A DNA stretch of 64,000 nucleotides from the NCBI GenBank assembly GCA_008933995.1, contig WARS01000013.1:15751806-15815805 (forward strand), in the 5' to 3' direction. The DNA comes from Datnioides undecimradiatus (taxonomy: Eukaryota; Chordata; Actinopteri; Lobotiformes; Datnioididae). The notes beneath the pieces are model-generated. The model was not told where the DNA came from. It did not search any database and was given only the letters and a program-made list of their open reading frames with translations. The position numbers and the translations under genes were made by a program. Below are positions 1 through 10,745 of this stretch, one piece after another. Each line of letters opens with the position of its first letter. Within the stretch, counting starts at the first letter, position 1.

Positions 1-3000
1 AAGGTTGCTTTAAAGCATATTAGCTGTGTTGCATTTTTTATTTAACTGTCTTTAGTGGGAATGTAAACTGCTGAAAAACAAAAAGGAAACATTAAATATT
101 AACTAATCTGCATGTTTAGGAAAGGCTAGTGTGTAAGCTTGTGGTTACAAGTAGTCTCTACATCACCATGCATACCGAACCACTTGAAAACACATAACAC
201 ATAATTTTTCTGAGCTGCTTTCTGGTGTGTTTAAGCTTAAATACTGAAATAACAGTAGCCTACTGACTTTGTCACACCTTATTTTGGGAAACAAGGTGAT
301 GGAAATGGGAGGGAAACATTATTTGAAGTGGGAAATGACTTTCAAGGCCTGTTTTGCTGAGAGCACACACACCTGACATTGCCAAAGTTTCATTTTGTTG
401 CGCCGTCGAATTATTAATGGCATTAAGGTTTTGTTGTTTATTCACATTAAGAGTCGAAAGTGATGCTAAGTTTTGGCAAAAAAATGAGAAGCTGCTAAAT
501 GGATGTGTTGTACACTGAGTGTCAGAATGAAGGGTGGATTTTAGAGATACTAATAGTTACATTAATATATTAATAGCTATTTTTAATTTATATTAATTAT
601 TCCTTTACCTTACTGTCCAGGAGTGTAGCACACAGTTCTGAAGCCTGAATTTTACTGGTCCTTGTATACTGCCCTCATACCTCTTCTTTATCAGTGCTTT
701 TTTTCCTACTTCAAATCTATATTTTTGTGATATAGCTCTTGTCTGCAATTGTTTCCAAAGTTAAGTACTAAAACCAAAATGAATCAGAAACAGAATTTCA
801 TTTGCTCTTACTTCCTTGCCAAGTTTAGGTTGATGATTTTTAGAGTCCCATTGTAGAGCTGGTGTCAAATTGAGAAAACAAATTTTGATTATTTAATGGG
901 GGGAAAAAAAAGAAATTTTGTATTATTCCAGCACCAAAATCGCAACTACATGACAAAAGAAGAAAAAAACAAAAAACAAAAAGGTGAAATGCTTGGAGGA
1001 ACATTTCCTTTTCAGTCAATAAGAAACACTTGGGAAATCCGAGCTGTAATCAGAGGTGTAATCAGTGTTAGGAATGTGTTAATGTACTGATTGAAATGCT
1101 AGTCTATATGTGCGCCTTTCCTAACACTACCTGGCAGAATCTCTATACTATATATGCTAACCTATTAAATGGAGAAGGTTATCTCCGTAAGGACATATAA
1201 GACGAAAAATACAAAGCAGCAAATGAAGCATCATGATTTGTCCTCATGTACTGCTTTCATTCCAATCCTAAACTACTACAGTCATCATTGTACATCACAC
1301 ACCATTCTACCAACATACATATACATGTACAATGCTTGATAACTCAACAACATAGCATTATTCTTAGATGTGCTCACCATCAACAAGAGCAACAATTCAC
1401 TGTAAAATAGTGGGTTGTGTTCCCCTTGATCTGATACTCTGAGATATAATGAAACCTCCTGTTCTCGTCACAATCAACAGCACTGCTGCAGTGGAAAAAT
1501 GTATTTTTTTATTTCCTGGTATGAGCAAGAAAGGACAATTTCTTGGTTGTTGATGGAAATATTATGGAATCGTGTGTGCAGTTGAAATCGCCGGACTGAA
1601 TTTAAATGGTCTGTTAAGCTCAAGGACTGACCTGACTTCAAACTTAGAAGTTACAAGGTTTGTCATATTTTATGTTGTGTACTGTGTATTTTATGGATTA
1701 GCTTGTTTTACCTGAGAGTCAGGAGCCAATATGTGAATGTTCAGCCTCAAACAAAGTAAAAAAGAGAGCAGTAGTTGTAGGAAACTAATTCCAGCAGACA
1801 CAAAATAAAAATAAGAATAAACCTGAAATTGCTATGGTACGGTCTCCCAGTCAATGAGAAAACAATAAGAAAAGATGCAGTTTGTTGTAACGTGGGACTG
1901 GGATTCCATCAATGTTCATTGTTTAAGAGGTTTTTAGCCTAACTGACGTCAAAAAGTAAAGTTATTAATGAAGCACTTTCATGTTCAAAATAAGTGTTTT
2001 ACCAAAGCTGAATTTTGACAGAACTGACAGAAATTCCATCAGATTACCCAAATCTTTGCTCTGGTTAAAATACATAGTCAAAACAAACCAAGACCTAACA
2101 AATCTATTGCAAAACTGTGTCTTGAAGAAAAAAAGTCATTTTCTGAGCAGTTTCTGGCAACGATGACCAAAAAGGGGAAAAAATGACACCACTAACAAGT
2201 GACCAAATGAAACTATGATGATGATGGGCCTTCTCCAGTTGTGCAAATTTGTTAGAAACCTTTGGGATCTTGTATGGAAATAGCAAAGTCTGGTTGTTTT
2301 GAGCTCTGATACGTCTACAAAAATGTGCTCAATTTTTAGATATGCGGTGTTTTAAACTAATCAGTTGGCTACATCAAGCCAGCTTTTATTTTAGTTTGTT
2401 TGTTGTAATTTGCTATCAGCCTAGTGGATGTGCAATATTGGTCTCTGCTTGTTTAATAAGTATTTTGATCAATTACTTGTACTGACTTTTTACTCACAAA
2501 GTTATATTGCACTTACAGTAACAAACATATTTGTTGTTAACTCGAGTAAGACAAGCAAATTAAGCAAATTATTCTAGTCTCTTCTGTGTGTGTCTTTGTG
2601 TGTAGGAGCTCAGAATCATTCGCTGGCAAACATCAACACAGAAAACTGAAGAGAAAGAGGAAGAAGTGCATGTGTCATAAATTATCCCAAATCATGTTCT
2701 GTGATCCACTGATCTCACTCACTGGGTTGTTCAAATACTGATAAAACTCTCCATTTTCAAACATGAACCAAAATCAGTTTCCCATTTTTCACATTTACAT
2801 ACTCTGATTGTCATTCTTATAACCGATCACTTGTAATATGTTTTCAAGGAGTGAAGTCTGACACTGACCACCAAATCAGAGTGTGTACCCCAGGTAGACA
2901 GGACACTTTTGGTTGGTTATGACTGCAGTTGAACACATGGGCTTGCTTTGATGTGGAGGACCATTATGGTTTTATTGTGGTTTTAAACCATGTGGGCTTA

Positions 3001-4718
3001 AAACAACATATGTGATGATTTTTGGCAGTGAAAGTAGAAGTGATAGATGTGGGATGCCTTTCCAGGAACAGCTAGATGTGAGGTGTGAAAACAGACACAA
3101 AGGGCTGATGGAAACACTGCTAACGCTCCAGTCATATCACTCAGCTCATGCCAGCCCTTCCTGTCTCCATCTATTGAGTGGAAGAGTGAGAGGCGCCTGG
3201 GCTGCACCAGCAGCTGCAGGATCAGGTGGCTTTTCTTCCCAGGCCCGGGCCATACGATCCTGTCCTGCCGTCCTTTCTCCCTCATCTCTCCCACAACTGA
3301 TCAGCATGCACGCTGTAGCATGCTGTCCGCCTGCCAAGAAGAGTGAGTGAGAGGATACTCTGTAATCTACGGCTGCCATGATGACTTTGAGGAGCCCAGT
3401 TGTTACCTCCCATTCCCTCTCACCTCACCCTCTCTCCCACAGTCGTAATCCTGGAGCTGTCAGCGGGCAGAGAGTTATGCTCTGACCAGAGAGAGGGCAT
3501 TTTGTCATAGAGATGAAAAGTGGGGAAAAAGAATGTGGGCAGCGGAGGCCTATAAACTTGTTTTATTGCATTGCAGAGAGGCGCTTCTGTGGAGCACATG
3601 CTTTTAATTAATGATACCCCCACCTGACCCTGCGCTACTTTGTGCTGTACATCCAGCAGCCTGAGTGCCGTGAGCATCAGGCAGAGAACTGTGTTGGCAC
3701 TGCGTGGACTTGGTGCATCCATCCTTGAAGTGAACAAATGAAGCGCAATTTACGGCTGCAATATTTGCCTATTGCTCTCAGTATGATCACCTCTTTAGTT
3801 GTAACAAGTTATCAAAGCTTTCAGTGTAGAAGCTTTAACATGCTGGGGAAATTGTTTTTAATTTAAAAGGCAAATGCTGTGAAATTGAGGCTTTTGAACC
3901 TGATTCAGAGCTCTTTTTGTAGCTGTGTGAATCCTTGCATGTTATCTTTCTTTACATCAACAGTGCTTTATAATCAGAAATTAACACTTTTGACAATACA
4001 TTGTGGAATGAATTGTGAAGGCACAGCTCTCTGTCAGACAGGATATGAAAAATACATGGGACTCAGGTAGGGAAAGTACAGGCTAACATCAAAGCCATCA
4101 CACAAAAGACAGGAAGACTGGCCGCATGAAAGATTGATAAGGCACTTAAAAATAAGATTAAAAAAAGTATAGAGGAAAACAAAAAGGAATCTTTTATAAC
4201 TCATCATAAACAACTAAGGGCCTTCGCCTTCACAAGAGAACTACTGAAATATAGATTACTGGATTTGCGACCTGAAATGACCGGCGTGCTATACCAGGTC
4301 TGTCGCTCTCAGCTGTGATGGTCCTTGATAGTGGGTCATATATTATGGATGATACAGCACGAGGACGTGGGAAGAGTTCCCTGCCCTCCACTGTTTTATT
4401 AATCCTTCAACATTTGATCTTAGACCTCTGACCTGGGATCCTTTTTGGTGAGATGGTTTTGGGGAGGGTGTACAAACAACCAATAAAGGAGGAGGTATTT
4501 AATTTGGATTGATGTCAGAAGGAATAGCCATGTCCCTCATGGTGCTTCAGCAGGAACTTTTCAAACAATTAGAAAAGTTGGTCATTGATTGGATGGGTGT
4601 GAGTCTCTGTTGGCATAAGACAGAGGCTTTATTGCTGCAAGGGGCTTCTTTTAAAGTGTTCAGACAGTTTGGTGCCTGGTGTGTGAAATCTGCGATATCA
4701 ATACTGAAATCGGAGTCC

Positions 4719-4720
<2 letters not shown>
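1..4720. other. Intergenic DNA, no gene seen
   Basis: The sequence is AT-rich with oligo-A and oligo-T runs. The open frames at 2998-3379 lie in a locally GC-richer patch (about 3150-3470) on both strands, without splice sites or a recognisable product, and are treated as chance. No RNA gene was recognised. Confidence 0.6.
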
Positions 4721-4757
<37 letters not shown>

Positions 4758-4768
4758 TCTTTTGTTAG

Positions 4769-4809
<41 letters not shown>
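4721..4809. repeat. Compound (CT)n and (CA)n microsatellite
   Basis: Seventeen CT units (4721-4754) are followed after a short spacer by about twenty CA units (4770-4809). These runs create spurious open frames on both strands and should not be read as protein. Confidence 0.98.
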
Positions 4810-4813
<4 letters not shown>

Positions 4814-4925
4814 TCTGTACCTTAGTCTTGAATTGTTTGCTTATCATCTTTACCACACCTTGTCTTCTGAAGCCAATTGGGTAAAATACAGATGCAGAGG
4901 TTATTGATAAATGTTTGCGTGTGAT

Positions 4926-5345
4926 GGCGATGTGGGTGGGTTGGTCCATCGGTTTGTCATTCCACCACTTTGCTCTAGACTGAATATCTCAACAACTATT
5001 GGATGGTTCACCAACACACCAACAATGAATGAATTTGTCATTGCATCAAAATATTCATTTGTTCAATACTTTGGGTTATGACCAAATACCTGCACTAAAG
5101 ACTCCCATCAGCCTTGGCTGTGCTTTCTCTTTTGTGCTAATTAGCAAATATTTGGATGCTAACACCGGAAAGCAAGATGGTGAACACTATAAGCATTATA
5201 CCTGCTCCGCATCAGAATGTCCATCAGCACTTCTACTGTGAGCATGTTATCAAACCAACATTCGCATTTAGTTCAAAGCACCGCTGTGCCAAAGTACAGC
5301 TGCCAGCATGACTGTACACTTTTATCTTGTTTATTGCCGACCCCA
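4926..5345 (+). repeat. Teleost dispersed repeat copy
   Basis: The text runs from GGTTTGTCATTCCACCACTT through CTCAACAACTATTGGATGG, GGTTATGACCAAATACCTGC, TGTGCTAATTAGCAAATATT, GCTAACACCGGAAAGCAAGA, AAAGCACCGCTGTGCC and on to TGACTGTACACTTTTATCTT. I recognise this as a repeat scattered widely through spiny-rayed fish genomes, often in introns and 3' ends. It is internally shortened relative to longer copies I remember and has no protein-coding potential. Class and family name are uncertain. Confidence 0.65.
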
Positions 5346-5514
5346 ATTTACCCCCCACTGTCAGGTCTTCCCTGTCTATTAAGACTTAAATATCCAATCT
5401 AAGGCCCATCCATACACAGCTAACATAACTGCATACTGTAATTGCTACAATTTTGTATGTTATACTGAATATGGTATTTATTTGCTTATTTTCATTTTAA
5501 TTATTTAAATGTAT

Positions 5515-5585
5515 ATTTCATTTCTCTTTGAAGCACTTTGATCTATTTAAATGCGCTCTATAAGTAAATAAAATGACTTGACTGC
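5515..5585 (+). repeat. Possible retroelement 3' tail
   Basis: GAAGCACTTTGATCTATTTA followed by GCGCTCTATAAGTAAATAAAATGACTTGACTG resembles the 3' tail shared by several teleost LINE and SINE families (CTTTGA, then a GCTCTATAAATAAA-like block, then a short TGACTTG repeat). It is only about 70 bases and could be coincidental. Confidence 0.35.
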
Positions 5586-6536
5586 TACAGTGGATTCATC
5601 CAGAGAACCCAACACACAGAGGAAGATCTGTACTGGCTATTTATACGCATGGCATCAACGATATTGCTTTTTTTTTTTTTTTACTGTCCTGATTGAAGTT
5701 CACGGTACATTTCACATGACATCACAGTGCTGGAGCTCCATCACTGTACATATACATTCAGTGGCCACTGATGAGTGTGTCCTGACAACTTGCCATCATA
5801 CTGTGGGCATGTAAATCCCCTTGAGGGTGGAATTAGTCATGTTAATAACTTTTTAAAATTCCATCACATGGTACAGAGAGGGAGTTAGAAAAGCAGTTAT
5901 CCAACAGCCAAAACTGAAATGCAGATCATGTATTTTTAATGAGCTCATGGAAGATCAGAAATTGAAAAGGGCTAAAAATCTCCAGGATATTTAGTTCCTC
6001 TAAAAGCCACAAATAAAATGAACAAATGTTTTGGCTTATGAAGTAAACAGTGGTGGTAGCAACATCAGCGTGCAGTAGCGGCCCTGGAGGGATTGAGTTT
6101 TGGCAGGCTGTGACCTTTACATGGTTTTTATATCACCCCATAGGAGATCTGCTCATGTGGGGCTATATCCAAAGACTGTGTTTTACAACAGAAAGTGTTT
6201 AAAAGTGTACAAGTCACAAGACATACGTATATGTTTTTAATCTTGTTCTTTAAGCACTACAAACATAGACGTCATACACTCCAGGTCCTGAGGGAATTAA
6301 AGTGAGACTTTTTTCTTTCTTTGTTTGTTGTATAAATATCATTTGAGCTAGCGACAGTTATTCTGAGAACCAAAAGAAATGAGGAAATACATTGGAGATT
6401 GTACAGTGTGTTGCCCAGTATGCTGTGGTTCTGTCGCTGGAAGGTTATGTGTACAGCTGCCATGAATAATGAGAAACTCTGAATTGAACTATACAACAAT
6501 TTCTTTTCACTCATGTTCTTTTTAAATGTCAACTGT

Positions 6537-6591
6537 GTGTATAAGAGTGTGTATACTGTGTGTATGTGAGTGTGTGTGTGTGTGTGTGTGA
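6537..6591. repeat. (TG)n microsatellite
   Basis: Imperfect TGTG stretches lead into a pure TG run of ten units at about 6571-6590. Confidence 0.95.
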
Positions 6592-6904
6592 GTAATACAA
6601 AGGAAGAGTGTCCTCAACATTAAAAGAGAAACATTGCTATGTTTAATATTTAAAATATTGAAAACTAGGCCTCGCTGCCTGTTGGGACAGTAAAGATGTA
6701 GATAATACAATGTTTTTCTTCTTTAAATATTTTCATCAACTAAAAGCTGTGAAAAGTGCTACAGTCATTGTCACAGCTGTGAATATGTTAATACTGAAGC
6801 TTTACTGTACATGGAGCCACATAGTAGTTCAAATTATAGGGCTATAACTTCATGAAAATTTCATCTTATGGTGAGATTTCCACTTTAATTATTCTTTTGA
6901 CATG

Positions 6905-7190
6905 GTTGTGCTACCAGGAGATGGGACAGAAAGGAACTGGACCCAAACGCAGACTTTCAGTGACGTAATCTAAATAAAATGCAAAAAGGTAGATGAGGCA
7001 GGATTTGTCAGAACCTGGGACAGCTGTCCAGTGAAACAAAGTTTAAAAATAGAAAAACATTAACATGCAGGAATACAAAGCACGTAGTACATAGTAGCAC
7101 AGAGTAAGGAGGACCCAGTAAAATAGATAAAAACACAAAAGGAAAGAGACTAAAATTCAAAACCTTAAATAAAACTTTTCACCTTTATGG
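6905..7190. repeat. Possible transposon-derived repeat fragment
   Basis: GAAAGGAACTGGACCCAAACGCAGACTTTCAG and the A-rich stretch that follows resemble the 'ACCCAAATGCAGAC' segment common in teleost DNA-transposon remnants. No terminal repeats or target duplication could be defined, so the limits are approximate. Confidence 0.3.
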
Positions 7191-8157
7191 AAAACAGAAG
7201 CTTTGGTCAGCTTGCGTCAGTTCACATCAGTTATACTGAGCTCCAACAATGGCAAGTTTTCATGGCAGACAAAGTATCAAAACACAGAAGACAAATTCTC
7301 ATATTGCTTCTGCAGCATAATCCAGCTCCCTTCTGTCCATCCAGTGATGTCCCTACCCCGTCAAGTGGATGAACGGGATTGTGCGTTGGTTGGTTTGTGC
7401 ATTTCAGAGCAACCTCATACTGTTTCATCAGTCAGGAGAACTGCTCTGTTGTGGGCACACATTGAATGCACAGATGGAGAGTTGAAGTCTATTCTGCTGA
7501 TGTTTCTGTGGTCATTCTTTGTTCTTTGTGAGGAGACAAACTCTTTACTGCCATTTTCCAACCTGCATGTCTTAAACGATTCTGGGTGAAGAGTACCTAG
7601 GTATTTATGTCAAAGCCGAATGTCAGCTTCACTTCTATGGCACAATAATTTGCACTGTGTTTGCTTTTATTGCTGTGCTTGCATGAATACCCGTGCATGG
7701 ATGGTCATGGATTTTCTGTGTGTGCATGTGCTGCATACATGAAGACTGTCTTGCTGAAAAACAATCCTATTACCTGAGTGCTCTACTTTAAACAGCTTTT
7801 TTTTTTTTGCTTTGACTTATCATTATGAATTAATTATTGATTGCACAATGTAATGACTGCAGAATAAAGAAACTATTGGCTTTTCGATTGGTTCCTTAGA
7901 AGTCTCCCTTTCTCTCTGCTATTCGGTTTGCCATCGTGCTACTGTCTCCCAGGAAAATCTCCTCCTGTTTTTGTGTCCCTGTTTCAGACTAAATGAATGA
8001 ATAAACTAACATTTTTTTTCCTTATGCCCCCTCCCTCCAAAAAACAAGCCTATCCATCTTTCCATGCTGTAGTCACTTGTTTGTATGAAGCAATGCTCAA
8101 ATGATGTTGATGCTCCACGAAAAACTGTGACACTTTCACTTTATCTCATCAGTGAAG

Positions 8158-8724
8158 ATGCTTATTTCTTCTCTCTTATATTCCAAAGTGGTGCTGATTG
8201 TTTCTTCACAGAAATTTGGAAACAAAGCAGTGCGTCCTGTGTTGCTAGGCTCTGAGGAAAATCGAAATGTGAAGCCAGTTGTCTTTGCACCTAAAATAAT
8301 ACCGCTTGGAAACCCTGGGGGGTTGTTTGTTATCACCTTCAACCCTCAACTGGTAATGTTTTTCACAGTGTCATATTAATACTTTTACAACAGTACATCA
8401 TCCAAATCTTCCATCACTGCCTTTTTATGTAATATATGAGATTACATTGTTCTGTACCCAACAATCAATAAACATCACTAACCCATAATTTTAGCTTTCT
8501 TTATTCACATTCAGGTGCCTATGAGATTGTCACATCACTTTGTCCTAGATGAAACAATTTACAACTGTTGCTTAACCACTGGGCATGTAAGTTCGCTATC
8601 AGCATGAGCACAAATGTATAACCTTTTAAACAAAGGCTCACTTGCTCTGCCTCAGGCTACACTTGCCAGTTTGCTTTGTTGTCAAGGCAGAAAGGAAACG
8701 CACATAAGAGAGAAAAGCGCATAG
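8158..8724 (+). CDS. Possible small spliced gene, three coding exons, unrecognised
   Basis: Three consecutive intervals with consensus splice sites stay open in one frame. Exon a: ATG at 8158 to 8352, ending CAACTG then GTAATG. Exon b: 8515-8586 after TTTCTTTATTCACATTCAG, ending GGGCAT then GTAAGT. Exon c: from 8656 after CTCTGCCTCAG, ending in TAG at 8722-8724. Introns are 162 and 69 bases. All junctions are phase 0, giving 111 residues. The N terminus MLISSLLYSKVVLIVSS is moderately hydrophobic. Alternatively exon a may start at an internal acceptor (TTTCTTCACAG, exon from 8212). The middle part contains PVVFAPKIIPLGNPGG. No family is recognised, and the opposite strand is open too across 8136-8342, so chance or an antisense frame remains possible. 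Confidence 0.25.
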
Positions 8725-9269
8725 ATGAAGAAGAAGAACATTGGTGACAAGTCAAAACTCTGACAGACAGATGCTGAGAAGCTGATAGCATTCTATTTAC
8801 ATGTCTGGAATACACATTTACACATCAAACACTTGCTCGGTTTATTTAAAAGCTGCATGCTTTCGTAAGATGTCTTCTGTTGCCGGCTGAAAGGGAAATA
8901 AGAGGAGGAATTGTGTCTTGTAAGCATAACTGCACACAATGTACGCACAAAAACACAGTAACACAATGCAGAATCTACATGAACAGGAGCAAAATGTGCC
9001 CCGCAGTATGCCTAGTAAAATATGCACCACAACCACAATAAGCTAGACTTGACAACAACAGGCAAACAAATATTTAGCTTTGATACTAGATACTAGCTCC
9101 AACACTGAGCCAAAGTCATTCTATCCCCTTGCTTTGTATCTATCAACTGCTCTATCAGTTGCACACAAACATAGGCAACTGCTGTATATTACTCCATTGT
9201 TGCAAGATAAAAAGTAAAATCAAACAGTTTTGAGTGGGCTTATGGATCGTTTTCACTGTTCTCCATGTA

Positions 9270-10343
9270 CACCATATTGCCAAAAGTATTCACTCGTCTG
9301 CCTTCACACACATACGAACTTGAGTGACATCCCATTCTTAATCCATAGGATTTAATATCATGTCAGCCCACCCTTTGCAGCTATAACAGCATTTTTGACC
9401 ATTCTTCCAGAAGCACATTTGTGAGGTCAGACACTGATGTTGGACGAGAAGGCCTGGCTCGCAGTCTGCGCTCTAATTCATCCCAAAGGTGTTCTATGGG
9501 GATGAGGTCAGGACTCTGTGCAGGCCAGTCAAGTTCTTGCACACCAAACTTGCATGAAATTGTCCAAAATGTCTTGGTATGCTGAAGCAGTAAGAGTTCC
9601 TTTCACTGGAACTAAGGGGCCGAGCCCAACTCCTGAAAAACAACCCCACACCATAATCCCCCTGCCACCAAACTTTACACTTGCCGCAATGTAGTCAGAC
9701 AGGTACCGTTCTCCTGGTAACCGCCAAACCCAGATTTGTCCATCAGATTGCCAGACAGAGAAGCGTGATTCATCACTCCAGAGAACACGTCTCCACTGCT
9801 CTAGAGTCCAGTGGCGGTGTGCTTTACACCACTGCATCCGATGCTTTGCATTGCACTTGGTGATGTAAGGCTTGGATGCAGAATCTTGGCCATGGAAACC
9901 CATTCCAGAGTTAATCTGAAGGCCACATGAAGTTTGGAGGTCTGTAGCTATTGATTCTGCAGAAAGTTTGCGACCTCTGCACACTATGCGCCTCACCATC
10001 CGCTGACCCCACTCTGTGATTTTACGTGGACTACCACTTCGTGGCTGAGTTGCTGTTGTTCCCAATCGCTTCCACTTTGTTATAATACCACCAATAGTTG
10101 ACTGTGGAATATTTAGTAGTGAGGAAATTTCATGACTGGACTTATTGCACAGGTGGCATCCTATCACGGTACCACGCTGTAATTCACTGAGCTCCTGAGA
10201 GCGACCCATTCTTTCACAAATGTTTGTAGAAGTAGTCTGCATGCTTAGGTGCTTGATTTTATACACCTATGGCCATGGAAGTGATTGGAACACTTGAATT
10301 CAATGATTTGGATGACTGAGTGAATACTTTTGGCAATATAGTG
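9270..10343 (-). mobile_element. Tc1/mariner-type DNA transposon, internally deleted
   Basis: Both ends carry matching terminal inverted repeats: CACCATATTGCCAAAAGTAT at the left, and at the right the reverse complement of CACTATATTGCCAAAAGTAT. They are flanked by the TA target duplication at 9268-9269 and 10344-10345. The element is 1,074 bp, shorter than an intact member. The transposase is on the minus strand and is broken (see the pseudogene entry). Because both repeats and the TA duplication are intact, this is a complete insertion of an already shortened copy and not a fragment truncated after insertion. The repeat ends are still nearly identical, so it could have been moved in trans by an active relative. 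Confidence 0.93.
9398..10209 (-). pseudogene. Tc1-family transposase remnant
   Basis: The main frame reads on the minus strand down to 9529; the usual start is the methionine of [15 protein letters not shown] at 10209. Residues numbered from the upstream methionine at 10266: an N-terminal helix-turn-helix (about 33-70), the GRPR-like hinge QPRSGSPRK (74-82), a second DNA-binding region, then WSDESRF with the first catalytic aspartate (D165) and the LPGERY segment. Compared with the family as I know it, a short piece is missing after residue 120 (INS joined directly to GMGFHG). About 35-40 residues are missing after LDNFM, removing the second catalytic aspartate and shifting the frame. The third-residue motif PIEHLWDEL survives in the other frame at about 9460-9500. 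A further gap lies between EEWSK and AVIAAKGG. The protein cannot be catalytically active. Confidence 0.9.
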
Positions 10344-10544
10344 TATATGTTGTTTAGAGCTAGTGGTTACTCACTAGAATGGATGTGGACATGTCTGTTG
10401 GGCAGATAAAGCATCTTTTGCCTTCAATGTTGCTCATTATATTAACAGAGGAGGAACTGGTGCTGACTGGAAAAGGTTAAAGTAAGTTGTCCAAATAAAA
10501 TGATGTTTACATATTGTTTTCTTTTATTTGGGCCGTGCATGACT

Positions 10545-10745
10545 GTTGAAAATAACTGTTTTATGATGTGACAATGCTCTGGATAATATGGATAGTTTGG
10601 TAGGTTTAGGTACAACAATGACTTTGATAGGTCTACAGCAGGACCATGGTGTGCAGTTAAAATGTTTACTTAGTAAAGGTTAGAAAAATATTGTGATTTG
10701 GGTTAAAATTGCTACCATTGTGAGTGGTTTTACAGTTATCACCAC
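10545..10745 (+). repeat. Possible repeat fragment near the Tc1 remnant
   Basis: The segments GGTAGGTTTAGGTACAACAA, GGTTAGAAAAATATTGTG and ATTTGGGTTAAAATTGC recall a teleost repeat with TTAGGCACAAAAAC and GGGTTAAAATGAC blocks. A related fragment appears at 28850-28985. Identification is from memory of the pattern only. Confidence 0.3.

Larger units (their letters stand above)
5586..9267. other. Intergenic DNA around the possible small gene
   Basis: Apart from the fragment at 6905-7190 and the unrecognised spliced model at 8158-8724, nothing is supported. The open frame at 7203-7589 is 128 codons but has no splice or composition evidence. Confidence 0.5.

Noticed and set aside
4509..4949. Overlapping frames on both strands
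   Set aside because: They are extended by CT and CA repeats, giving Ser-Leu, His-Thr, Cys-Val and Arg-Glu runs typical of microsatellites.
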